A stretch of 8,490 bases of DNA, taken from DASVXQ01 sp046727955 (lineage in GTDB: Bacteria > Actinomycetota > CALGFH01). This document shows positions 1-5,870 of this stretch, one piece after another. Location: the NCBI GenBank assembly GCA_046727955.1, contig JBKPDO010000124.1, positions 1-8,490 on the forward strand, written 5' to 3'. Below the pieces are notes generated by a model that was not told the DNA's origin, did no database searches, and saw only the letters and a list, made by a program, of their open reading frames with translations. Position numbers and translations under genes: made by a program. The first letter of the stretch is position 1. Each line of letters starts with the position of its first letter.

Positions 1-1
1 G

Positions 2-490
2 CCGGTCAGAACCGGCGCCAGCCCGCAGAGCCTCGCCGTCGGCGGCGGGTCGCTGTGGGTCGCCAACCATGACGCCCGCACGGTGACCCGCGTCGACCAG
101 GCGAGCGGGAAGGTCGTGGCGGACATCCCGGTGCCGTCCGAACCGCACCGGGTCGCCTACGGCGCGGGGGCGGTGTGGGTGGGCAACTGGCACGACAACT
201 CCGTCTCCCGGATCGACCCCACGACGAACCGGGTCGTCGGGTCGCCGATCCCGATCGGGTTCCACGCCGGCAACCTCGCGGTCGGCGGCGGCGGCGTCTG
301 GGTCACCAGCGACTACCGCGTGGACGCCGCGCCCCAGGACGTGGTGGTCGTCCGCATCGACCCCCAGACCAACCGAGCGGTCGAGACGATCGCTGTCGGC
401 GGCCACCCTATCGATGCCGCGGTAACCAAGAGTGCGATCTGGGTGTCGGTCGCAAGCCCCGGCACCGTGCTACGGATCACCGGGCGCTAG
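2..490 (+). CDS. Beta-propeller (YVTN/vgb-like repeat) protein, C-terminal part, cut by window edge
   Basis: The reading frame is open from the first full codon of the window, so the true start lies to the left; the GTG at 83 is only an internal codon. The visible 162 residues hold four repeats of about 42-45 residues. Each has a core like GGGSLWV, GAGAVWV, GGGGVWV or SAIWV, followed by a V.RIDP.TN.VV strand and a VGG.P turn. That is the blade pattern of YVTN/NHL-type beta-propellers, usually extracytoplasmic binding or scaffold proteins. The last blade ends in VLRITGR just before the TAG. The C-terminus is clearly paralogous to the convergent gene that follows (compare VVRIDPQTNRAVETIAVGG with VVRIDPKTLAIVETVHVGG). 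By analogy the missing N-terminus probably carries a lipoprotein signal; that is inference. The ligand or enzymatic role is unknown. Confidence 0.85.
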   Translation, partial: PVRTGASPQSLAVGGGSLWVANHDARTVTRVDQASGKVVADIPVPSEPHRVAYGAGAVWVGNWHDNSVSRIDPTTNRVVGSPIPIGFHAGNLAVGGGGVWVTSDYRVDAAPQDVVVVRIDPQTNRAVETIAVGGHPIDAAVTKSAIWVSVASPGTVLRITGR

Positions 491-540
491 CTCGGCCTCC
501 TGAACTGCTACGTGTGGCTCAGGCAGCCAGGGTGAGCTGG

Positions 541-562
541 CCTGGTGCGGCGGGCCGCCAGG
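541..562. terminator. GC-rich hairpin between convergent genes
   Basis: CCTGG and GCGG pair with CCGC and CCAGG, with a bulged T and a 4-nt loop. The hairpin lies 50 nt after the left gene's stop and 70 nt beyond the right gene's stop. No T-tract follows on either strand, so if it terminates transcription it is of the actinobacterial, U-poor type. Judged by structure and position only. Confidence 0.35.
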
Positions 563-587
563 ATCTGTGCGGGCCGCGAGCGCGGAA

Positions 588-605
588 GAAGGCGAGATCG
601 CCTTC
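588..605. terminator. Perfect 7-bp hairpin, candidate shared terminator
   Basis: GAAGGCG (588-594) and CGCCTTC (599-605) form a perfect 7-bp stem closed by the tetraloop AGAT. It sits 28 nt past the stop of the minus-strand lipoprotein gene and 98 nt past the plus-strand gene, so it could serve both. There is no U-tract. The first, GC-richer hairpin at 541-562 is an alternative. Confidence 0.4.
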
Positions 606-632
606 ATCCCATCCGGGTTACGAGCGGCCCTG

Positions 633-1709
633 CTAACGGCGATGCTCGGGCGTAATGCGGACCACCTGACCGGTCTGTAGGGCTGCCCAGACGCTTCCAA
701 AGCCGAAGGCCACTGCGGAGGCGTTGCCCCCGACATGGACCGTCTCGACGATCGCGAGCGTCTTCGGGTCGATGCGAACCACTTGGTCGTCCTGCGCCGC
801 TTCGTCTTCCCAGACAGCTGCGGAGCTGGACCAGATCGAGCCAGCCCCGACCGCCGGATAGATGGGCCCGACAGGCAGCCACGCGACACGCCGGATCGCT
901 GCTGTCTTGGGATCGGCCTCGAGCAACCGACCGCCGTGCGCGTCGGCCACGTAGACGGCGTCGTTGGTGACTACGACTCCGTGCGCACCGAAGTCCAGGC
1001 GTTGTCGGGCGACGACCTTGAATCTGGTCGGATCAATCTTCACGAGCCAGCCCGCGTGATCGGCCACCCAGAGCGCGCCTTGGCCGAAGGCGATGCTCTG
1101 CGGACTGCCGAGGACAAGCGGGTTGCCGACAACCTGGTTCGTCCTGGGGTTCACCTTCGAGACCGTCGCGCCACCCTGGTACCGCTCGTCGTCGTTGCCC
1201 GTCCAGACCAAGCCAGCGCCAAACGCCAGCACGGAACCGAAGAAGATGGGGCGTGCCGAGATACGGGCGCTGATCCGTCCCGTGCGAGGGTTGATGCGGA
1301 TCAGTCGCCCATCTGCTCCGTTTGGTGTCACCCACACCGAGCCAGCCCCAACGGCAATGTGCCACGGATCGACCGGCAAGCGCGTCGGCGTTCCGACAAC
1401 GCGGTTGGACCTGCGGTCGATGCGCCAGACCGCCGGGCGCGGCTGCCGTGTGAGCGCCCACACCAGTCCTTCGCCTGTGGCGACCGAGAACGGCGGCACA
1501 GGCAGGCCAATCCGGGCAACGATCGCTCCCTGGTTCTCGGGAGGCGTCGATGCTGTGCTCGCCGCACTCGGAGGCCTTGCCGAGGTGCTCGTGGAGTTCG
1601 GAGGTTCCGCTGAGGTCGTCGTGCAGCCGGATGCCGCGACCGCGACGCCAACCGCGATGGCGGCCGCGAGCCTCAACCAGATCGGTGCACTCACGTGAAG
1701 CACCCGCAT
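633..1709 (-). CDS. Secreted seven-bladed beta-propeller lipoprotein (YVTN/vgb-like)
   Basis: This 358-residue protein starts with a short N-region, a hydrophobic stretch (about residues 12-27) and a lipobox-like ASGC with Cys29. It is therefore probably exported and lipid-anchored. A Ser/Thr/Pro-rich linker (about 30-58) precedes the repeat domain. Seven blade signatures spaced about 42 residues apart are visible near residues 79-85, 121-127, 164-170, 209-215, 248-254, 288-294 and 335-341 (for example GAGSVWV, GQGALWV, GFGSVWA). Most are followed by a strand like RIDP.T..VV. Seven blades fit a complete propeller. It is convergent with, and paralogous to, the partial gene to its left. The ATG at 1709 lacks a clear ribosome binding site; GTG codons 3 and 6 are alternatives. 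A surface binding or sensor-scaffold role is inference; propellers of this class include streptogramin lyase-like and many uncharacterised proteins. Confidence 0.85.
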   Translation of the reverse strand: MRVLHVSAPIWLRLAAAIAVGVAVAASGCTTTSAEPPNSTSTSARPPSAASTASTPPENQGAIVARIGLPVPPFSVATGEGLVWALTRQPRPAVWRIDRRSNRVVGTPTRLPVDPWHIAVGAGSVWVTPNGADGRLIRINPRTGRISARISARPIFFGSVLAFGAGLVWTGNDDERYQGGATVSKVNPRTNQVVGNPLVLGSPQSIAFGQGALWVADHAGWLVKIDPTRFKVVARQRLDFGAHGVVVTNDAVYVADAHGGRLLEADPKTAAIRRVAWLPVGPIYPAVGAGSIWSSSAAVWEDEAAQDDQVVRIDPKTLAIVETVHVGGNASAVAFGFGSVWAALQTGQVVRITPEHRR

Positions 1710-1881
1710 GCCGCTACTACGCCCGACAAGCCGGTTCGGTTCCGGCAGCTAGTCGGAGCCGGGTCACGGTGCTGTGCCTTCGCGGCCGTGGGATAGGGGT
1801 GGAGCGTCAGCAGCTGCACAGGGTGGCGTTCGCGGTGAATCATGGTCGACGGTGACAGCTCGCCTTCACCTGATCATTTGT
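1710..1881. other. Intergenic stretch without recognisable gene
   Basis: This stretch holds the upstream region of the minus-strand lipoprotein gene and the left flank of repeat copy A. It contains GCCGG-N7-CCGGC (1730-1746), the palindrome GCAGCTGC around 1810-1818, and a loose inverted repeat GGTGAA (1834-1839) / TTCACC (1865-1870). No convincing promoter or open frame with protein-like composition was found. Confidence 0.5.
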
Positions 1882-2281
1882 GCAGGTCAGCGCCGCCCTC
1901 ATGCCAACATAATGACAATCCTGCTCCGGCCGTCATCCACTGGGTGTCGCCGTCGGTGATCAGGCCGCCGCCGCCGTTGGAGTCCTGGTGCTGGAAGATG
2001 CCGTCAATCATGTAGGTGACGGTCTCGAAGCCGCGGTGGGGGTGCCAGGGGGTACCCTTGGGCTCGCCGGGGGCGTAGTCGACCTCGCCTATCTGGTCCA
2101 TGTGCACGAACGGGTCGAGGGTGGCCAGGTCGACCCCGGCGAAGGCGCGGCGCACCGGGAAGCCCTCCCCCTCCAGGCCGCTCGGGGCGGTAGTGACCGA
2201 CAGCACCGGGCGGTCGGCCGCGGTCGGGTCTGGCTGTGGGATGCGGGGCAGGACCATGGTGTCGGCGTTGATGGCGGGCAT
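1874..2281 (-). pseudogene. Pirin family protein, 3'-truncated
   Basis: The first about 121 residues are typical actinobacterial pirin: FPVRRAFAGVDLATLDPFVH, APGEPKGTPWHPHRGFETV and DGDTQWMTAGAG. Pirins are cupin-fold metal proteins of about 230-320 residues. Family knowledge places two metal-binding His in the H-x-H pair (here His80 and His82) and the other two ligands in a following H-x-E motif just after TAG.G. Here the frame leaves pirin at that point and reads 14 unrelated residues encoded by repeat A to a TGA at 1874. The second half of the metal site, the rest of the N-terminal cupin and the whole C-terminal cupin are therefore missing. The start at 2281 is chosen because AGGGAG lies 5 nt upstream; an in-frame ATG at 2314 has no such site. 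It is almost certainly non-functional as a pirin. Confidence 0.8.
1882..1929. repeat. Dispersed short repeat, copy A (probable mobile-element end) at the truncated pirin 3' end
   Basis: This 48-bp segment matches 6072-6120 (copy B) at 41 of 49 aligned columns with one single-base gap, by my hand alignment. Both begin GCAGGTCAGCG and end with AATGACAATC-C/T-GCTCCGG, in the same orientation. It begins exactly where the pirin homology stops, and it supplies the last codons and stop region of that open frame. No transposase is nearby. It is probably a remnant terminal segment of an insertion sequence or similar element; the family is not determined. Confidence 0.6.
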
Positions 2282-2426
2282 GACGGCTCCCTGGTGCTGG
2301 GTGACGTTGTCCATAGGAATGATGGTGGTCAATGGAACATTCCTGAGCCCGGCGACGGCAGACCGCCCGACGGTGGCCAGGGGATCGATCCCTCGATGGG
2401 CAGTTCCCCTCCATGCTCTTGTGCCA
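2282..2426 (-). promoter_or_regulatory. Leader region of the truncated pirin gene
   Basis: This stretch lies between the regulator remnant and the pirin start. It contains the pirin ribosome binding site (minus-strand AGGGAG, 2288-2293). A TTGACC around 2325-2330 could be a -35 box, but no good -10 follows at 16-18 bp, so a promoter is only suspected. Confidence 0.25.
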
Positions 2427-2639
2427 CAGGGCGTCGAGGAGCGTGCGAACCTGCGGGGCTTCAGGCGTGCCGATTGCGGCGAACACGGCGAGAGCGCCTC
2501 CTGCCAGCAGGAGCGGGTACCGCCGCTGTCTCCACATCGCTGCAAGGCGTGGCCCAGGGTGACGAGGCTGCGAGCGTGGCCGAGCCGATGGCCGCGCTCG
2601 CACAGGGACCGCCAACCCCGAGCTGCTTGCTCTCGCCAT
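2427..2639 (-). pseudogene. Remnant of a TPR-containing regulator C-terminus (LuxR/SARP/NB-ARC type), frameshifted
   Basis: Read on the minus strand, one frame gives HRLGHARSLVTLGHALQRCGD followed by QEAL. A second frame then continues LAVFAAIGTPEAPQVRTLLDAL. Joined, they read like the last tetratricopeptide repeats of large actinobacterial transcriptional regulators, which often end in ALALF..IG.PEA..VR.LL. The frames join if one TC of the CTCTC at 2490-2494 is removed, so a 2-base duplication explains the break. Only about 70 residues remain and there is no DNA-binding or NTPase part: the intact RHH gene lies immediately upstream. This is a gene scrap between the SPFH operon and the truncated pirin. 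Family assignment is from sequence pattern only. Confidence 0.5.
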
Positions 2640-2651
2640 GCTGCGGCAGCA

Positions 2652-2900
2652 CTAGCCGGACGGGTCATCGACCTGCGCCGACCGGCTGGTTTCGGCCGAG
2701 CTGCCGGCGGGTGGCCGTCCGGGCTTGCGCATCTGGCGAACGTGGGTGGGCAGCCGGCCGGCTTCGGCCAGGGCGCGGCGGAGCAGGAACTCGATCTGGG
2801 CGTTGGTGCTGCGCAGCTCGTCGCTAGCCCATCTGGCCAGCGCGTCATGGACCGCCGGATCCAGCCGTAGCAGGATGCCCTTGCGCTCACTCACGGTCAT
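2652..2900 (-). CDS. Small ribbon-helix-helix (Arc/MetJ-type) DNA-binding protein
   Basis: This is an 82-residue protein. Residues 8-13 (GILLRL) look like the DNA-contacting beta-strand, 15-29 helix A and 31-47 helix B (STNAQIEFLLRRALAEAG). That is the usual compact RHH fold, which binds operator DNA as a dimer of intertwined strands. The tail after residue 55 is basic and then polar (RKPGRPPAG) and probably disordered. It starts 12 nt after the stop of the SPFH gene on the same strand, so the two are very likely co-transcribed. RHH proteins are often autorepressors, including antitoxins, but no toxin-like gene is adjacent. The pairing with SPFH and the repeat-rich promoter upstream suggest it regulates this operon; that is inference. 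No strong ribosome binding site is visible; GTG at codon 3 is an alternative start. Confidence 0.8.
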   Translation of the reverse strand: MTVSERKGILLRLDPAVHDALARWASDELRSTNAQIEFLLRRALAEAGRLPTHVRQMRKPGRPPAGSSAETSRSAQVDDPSG

Positions 2901-2912
2901 CCGTGCGCGCCG

Positions 2913-3839
2913 TCACTGGTACAGGGAGCCGGTATTGACGACCTGCTGGGTAGCCTGCTCGCTGCACAGGACCACGAGCAGGTTCGAGACCATCGCGGCC
3001 TTCCGCTCCTCGTCCAGCTCGACCACACCCTGTTCCTGCAGCTGCTGCAGGGCCAGGTGGACCATGCCGACGGCACCCTCGACGATGCGCTGCCGGGCGC
3101 CGACGACCGCGCTTGCCTGCTGCTGGCGCAGCATGGCCTGGGCGATCTCTGGGGCATAGGACAGCCGGGTGAGGCGTGACTCGATGATGTGCACCCCGGC
3201 TGGTCGGACTCGCGCCGTGAGCTCGGCCGACAGCCGCTCGGTGATCTCCTCGGCGTTGTCGCGCAGTGACAGCGCGCCGCTGCCGCGGCTGTCGTAGGGG
3301 TAGCTGGACGCGATGTGCCGGACGGCGGTCTCGGTCTGGATGGTGACGAATTGCGTGAAGTCGTCGACGGAGTAGAGGGCGCTGGCGGTGTCCTGGACCT
3401 GCCAGACGACCACGGCGGCGATCTCGATCGGGTTGCCGTCGGCGTCGTTGACCTTGGCTTGCGCTGACTCCTGGTTGCGGATCCGGGTGGAGACGGCGAT
3501 GCGGCGGGTGAACGGATTGACCCACTGCAGGCCAGAGTCGCGGATGGTGCCGCGGTAGCGGCCGAACAGCTGGACGACGCGCGCCTTTCCGGGTACGACG
3601 GGCGTCAGGCCGGCTAGCTCGAGAGCGGCGACAGCCAGCAGAATGCCGCCGAGCCAGTCCAGCGCAACCGCGGCGCTGTGGCCCTGACTGCCCGCCCGGT
3701 CGACCACCACGAGTCCGGCTATCAGCGTGCCAAGGGCCAGCAGCAACATGCGCAGCCCCGGCAGCACCCGGGCCGCGCGCTCGGTTACCTGCTGGACGGC
3801 GTGCCCGGTGCCCGGTGCGGCTGGAACCTGCGATGCCAT
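2913..3839 (-). CDS. SPFH/band 7 (stomatin-prohibitin-like) membrane protein
   Basis: This is a 308-residue protein. It has two N-terminal hydrophobic segments (about residues 31-46 and 59-79), then an SPFH domain (about 84-255). Typical features are PGKARVVQLFGRYRGT, the GLQWVNPF motif, SAQAKVNDADGNPIEIAAVVVWQV, and the later TARVRPAGVHIIESRLT.LSYAPEIAQAML segment that leads into a helical, Gln/Ala-rich region. SPFH proteins oligomerise on membranes and scaffold microdomains; partner and substrate are unknown here. The start at 3839 is set by a GGAGGT 7 nt upstream. The longer in-frame start at 3884 falls inside the predicted -10 box, and further extension runs antisense to the ABC gene. It is followed at 12 nt by the RHH gene and is divergent from the ABC exporter across about 150 bp. 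Confidence 0.9.
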   Translation of the reverse strand: MASQVPAAPGTGHAVQQVTERAARVLPGLRMLLLALGTLIAGLVVVDRAGSQGHSAAVALDWLGGILLAVAALELAGLTPVVPGKARVVQLFGRYRGTIRDSGLQWVNPFTRRIAVSTRIRNQESAQAKVNDADGNPIEIAAVVVWQVQDTASALYSVDDFTQFVTIQTETAVRHIASSYPYDSRGSGALSLRDNAEEITERLSAELTARVRPAGVHIIESRLTRLSYAPEIAQAMLRQQQASAVVGARQRIVEGAVGMVHLALQQLQEQGVVELDEERKAAMVSNLLVVLCSEQATQQVVNTGSLYQ

Positions 3840-3846
3840 CTGACCC

Positions 3847-3852
3847 ACCTCC
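3847..3852 (-). promoter_or_regulatory. Ribosome binding site fixing the SPFH start
   Basis: A perfect minus-strand GGAGGT lies 7 nt before the ATG at 3839. It is the strongest Shine-Dalgarno sequence in the window and excludes the upstream ATG at 3884. Confidence 0.8.
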
Positions 3853-3864
3853 GCTTGACGTGGC

Positions 3865-3894
3865 TGATACCACGTATCTATCATACTGATATCA
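3865..3894. promoter_or_regulatory. Candidate operator: repeated TGATA/TATCA motifs
   Basis: An AT-rich island in otherwise high-GC DNA holds TGATACCA (3865-3872) and the perfect palindrome TGATATCA (3887-3894). The two are 7/8 identical and 22 bp apart, about two helical turns. Between them TATCA-N3-TGATA (3879-3891) forms another symmetric site. The cluster overlaps the -10 and spacer of the SPFH promoter, where a bound repressor would block transcription. RHH proteins bind short repeated sites of this kind, and the operon's second gene encodes one. Binding is inferred, not shown. Confidence 0.5.
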
Positions 3895-3907
3895 CTTTGT
3901 TTGGCAA
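3880..3907 (-). promoter_or_regulatory. Sigma-70-type promoter of the SPFH-RHH operon
   Basis: On the minus strand, TTGCCA (3902-3907) and TATGAT (3880-3885) are separated by 16 bp. Each differs from the consensus at one base. The expected transcription start is near 3873, leaving a leader of about 35 nt that contains the GGAGGT. Because TTGGCAA is palindromic, a plus-strand TTGGCA (3901-3906) with a weak TACGAG at 17 bp (3924-3929) could drive the ABC genes from an overlapping divergent promoter; that second promoter is much less certain. Confidence 0.65.
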
Positions 3908-3987
3908 GCGCCGAGCGTCCCTGTACGAGGACTCGGCGGTGCGGGAAGCGGCTCGACAGGTAGGCGGACCCCTGGGAAGGCGGCGTC

Positions 3988-5010
3988 ATGGGCAGCCAGG
4001 ACGGAGCGCTCGAACTGATCGGCTTGCGCCGGCGGTACGGCGACGGGGCTGGACGGCAGGCCTGCCCCGGGACGCCGGCGATCGAAGTCAGGCACCTGAC
4101 CAAGGACTTCGGTGACCGGGTCGCGTTCGACGACGTCTCCTTTGAGATCGGGTACGGCGAGGTCTTCGGTTTCCTCGGGCCGAACGGCGCCGGGAAGACC
4201 ACGACGGTGCGGACGCTCGGCACGCTCATTGCACCGACCTCGGGCTCGGCAACGGTCGCCGGATTCCCGCTCACGCCGGAGAACGGCGTGGAGATCCGCC
4301 GGCGGATCTCGATCATGCCCGAGTCACCGGGCCTGTATCTGCGCCTGAGCGTGACCGAGAACCTCGAATGTTTCGCCGACCTCTACGAGGCGCCCGACCC
4401 AAACGATCGCATTGGCCGCGCCCTGCGGGCCGTCAACCTGGCCGACCGGGCCCACGATACCTGCGGCGCCCTGTCCAAAGGGCTGCGCCAGCGGGTCGCC
4501 CTGGCCAGGGCGCTGCTCAGCGACCCGCAGCTGCTGTTCCTCGACGAGCCGACCTCCGGACTGGATCCGGTCGCCGCCCGCGACGTCCATGAGCTGATCG
4601 ACGAGCTCCGGCAGCGCGGCGTCACGATCTTCCTCACGACCCATCGCCTGGAGGAGGCCGAGCGGCTCTGCGACCGCGTCGCGATCCTGAACACGACGTT
4701 GCGCACGATCGGCCGACCCGACGAGCTCCGCGACCAGCTGTTCGCCAAGACGCTCACGGTCAGGACCCTCGTCCCGCTCGCCGATCCGGGCGGCGTCTTT
4801 GCTGGCCTTGCGGCCGTCGACGGGTGGCGCCAGGACGGCCCCGCCGGCTACGTCCTGGCCGTGTCCGACTCGGCCGTCGCCGCGCCGGCCGTTACCCGGG
4901 CTCTGGTGGCGGCCGGCGCCGACGTGCTGTCGATCAGCGAGTCGCACCACTCGCTCGAGGACGTCTACCTGGAGCTGATCGACGAGGACGAGGAGGCGGG
5001 CCGGAGATGA
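3988..5010 (+). CDS. ABC-2 type exporter ATP-binding protein (NatA/DrrA-like)
   Basis: This 340-residue ATPase powers export through the membrane protein encoded next. Walker A is GPNGAGKTT (64-72). The Q-loop position reads MPES (Glu112), common in this subfamily. The signature is LSKGLRQ (162-168), a known variant of LSGGQ in NatA-like proteins. Walker B is LLFLDEP with catalytic Glu187; the H-loop is TTH with His219. Residues about 245-335 form the C-terminal accessory region (DUF4162-like, ending LEDVYLELI) typical of DrrA-type exporters. An in-frame TAG at 3961 makes the ATG at 3988 the first possible ATG. The N-terminus is longer than usual: residues 8-19 (LELIGLRRRYGD) echo the normal first strand at 32-43 (IEVRHLTKDFGD). 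Its TGA overlaps the permease ATG by 4 bases, indicating translational coupling. The substrate cannot be predicted. Confidence 0.92.
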   Translation: MGSQDGALELIGLRRRYGDGAGRQACPGTPAIEVRHLTKDFGDRVAFDDVSFEIGYGEVFGFLGPNGAGKTTTVRTLGTLIAPTSGSATVAGFPLTPENGVEIRRRISIMPESPGLYLRLSVTENLECFADLYEAPDPNDRIGRALRAVNLADRAHDTCGALSKGLRQRVALARALLSDPQLLFLDEPTSGLDPVAARDVHELIDELRQRGVTIFLTTHRLEEAERLCDRVAILNTTLRTIGRPDELRDQLFAKTLTVRTLVPLADPGGVFAGLAAVDGWRQDGPAGYVLAVSDSAVAAPAVTRALVAAGADVLSISESHHSLEDVYLELIDEDEEAGRR

Positions 5011-5729
5011 GCGTGAGCACCAGGCGCGTGCGGGCCATCTTCCGCAAGGAGCTCCGGGAGTTCCGGCGCAACGGCTCCATCGTCGTCGGGATGGCGATCG
5101 TCCCGCTGCTTTTCTGCATCCAGCCGCTACTCGACGTCTTCGCCCTGGACTCGTCGGCGTCGATCCCACTCCGGCACGAGCATGTTCTGCTGTACCTGCT
5201 GGGCATCCCGGCGATCGTGCCGGCATTTGTCGCTGCCTACGCGGTGGTCGGCGAGCGCCAGCAAGGCACGCTCGAGCCGGTGCTCACGACGCCAATCCGC
5301 CGCGAGGAGCTGCTGCTGGGCAAGGCCCTGGCCGCCCTCCTCCCCTCGATCGCCGTCGCCTACGTGGTCTACGGCCTGTTCCTGGCCTGCGTCGAGCTCT
5401 TGGCTGTTCCGACCGTGGCGTCCGCGCTCATCCGTGTTCCTGACCTGCTCGTCCAGCTTTTCTTCACGCCCCTGCTCGCCGGGTGGTCGATCTGGATCGC
5501 CATGTTGATCTCCACCCGGTCGAACGACATCCGCGTCGCCCAGCAGCTCGCCTCGCTGGCGAGCCTTCCGTCGGTCGCCGTGACGACCCTTGTCGCGTTG
5601 AACGTCATCAAGGCGTCGCTCGGTACCGCCCTGGTCGCTGCGGCGGCACTCCTGCTGCTCAACAGGATCGGCTGGCGGGTCGCGTCGGCGACATTCGACC
5701 GCGAGCGGCTCATTACCGGTACCAGGTGA
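5007..5729 (+). CDS. ABC-2 type transporter permease
   Basis: This 240-residue membrane protein begins with the ATGA overlap of the ATPase gene; AGGAGG lies 10 nt upstream, within the ATPase 3' end. Residues 8-22 form the amphipathic, basic N-terminal helix (RAIFRKELREFRR) usual in ABC-2 permeases. Hydrophobic segments follow at about 24-44, 60-82, 108-132, 149-169, 184-200 and 203-219, giving six membrane spans. The cytosolic segment ERQQGTLEPVLTTPIRREEL (83-102) is the conserved ABC-2 motif that contacts the ATPase. With one ATPase and one permease, the working transporter is expected to be a 2+2 complex in the cytoplasmic membrane. NatB-like or drug/lipid exporters are possibilities; the cargo is unknown. 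No accessory gene follows in the operon. Confidence 0.9.
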   Translation: MSVSTRRVRAIFRKELREFRRNGSIVVGMAIVPLLFCIQPLLDVFALDSSASIPLRHEHVLLYLLGIPAIVPAFVAAYAVVGERQQGTLEPVLTTPIRREELLLGKALAALLPSIAVAYVVYGLFLACVELLAVPTVASALIRVPDLLVQLFFTPLLAGWSIWIAMLISTRSNDIRVAQQLASLASLPSVAVTTLVALNVIKASLGTALVAAAALLLLNRIGWRVASATFDRERLITGTR

Positions 5730-5736
5730 TGAGGTG

Positions 5737-5767
5737 CGGGCACCGTGCCAGGCCGCAATGGTGCCTG
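5737..5767 (+). terminator. Hairpin after the ABC permease stop
   Basis: CGGGCACC (5737-5744) pairs with GGTGCCTG (5760-5767) as an 8-bp stem with one G-U pair and a 15-nt loop, starting 8 nt after the stop codon. A second small hairpin, TGCC-ATGC-GGCA (5766-5777), overlaps its foot. There is no U-tract. It is a plausible terminator of the ABC operon by position. Confidence 0.4.
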
Positions 5768-5790
5768 CCATGCGGCATGTGCGGCTGCAG

Positions 5791-5870
5791 TCGGCAGGGG
5801 TCGGCAGGGGTCGGCAGGGGTCGGCAGGGGTCGGCAGGGGTCGGCAGGGGTCGGCAGGGGTCGGCAGGGG
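5791..5870. repeat. Tandem array: eight perfect copies of TCGGCAGGGG
   Basis: Eight exact 10-bp units run without interruption, preceded by a degenerate unit (GCGGCTGCAG, 5781-5790). The period is about one helical turn and not a multiple of three, so it is not a coding repeat. The plus strand carries eight GGGG tracts separated by 6 nt, which meets the usual G-quadruplex pattern (four or more G-runs with loops of up to 7). The last unit can also pair with the following CCCTGCC (near 5878-5884) as a 7-bp hairpin. The array lies 62 nt after the ABC permease gene in non-coding DNA. Perfect identity suggests recent expansion by slippage. Confidence 0.95.

Noticed and set aside
735..1613. Plus-strand frames of 292 and 201 codons opposite the lipoprotein gene
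   Set aside because: They are antisense shadows caused by high GC; the minus-strand frame has a lipobox and seven propeller blades.
2300..2340. Pirin start at 2314 with upstream TTGACC promoter
   Set aside because: There is no Shine-Dalgarno before 2314 and no matching -10; AGGGAG before 2281 is better.
1874..2890. Single long minus-strand open frame of 338 codons covering pirin and upstream DNA
   Set aside because: The upstream part is out of frame with the real RHH gene and the regulator remnant; only the last about 135 codons are pirin, with a good ribosome binding site at 2281.
3840..4316. N-terminal extension of the SPFH frame
   Set aside because: It reads antisense through the ABC Walker A region (the typical VVFPAPFGPRKP shadow) and crosses the SPFH promoter; GGAGGT fixes the start at 3839.
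5791..5870. CRISPR array
   Set aside because: The units are 10 bp, directly adjoining and without spacers; no cas genes are present.
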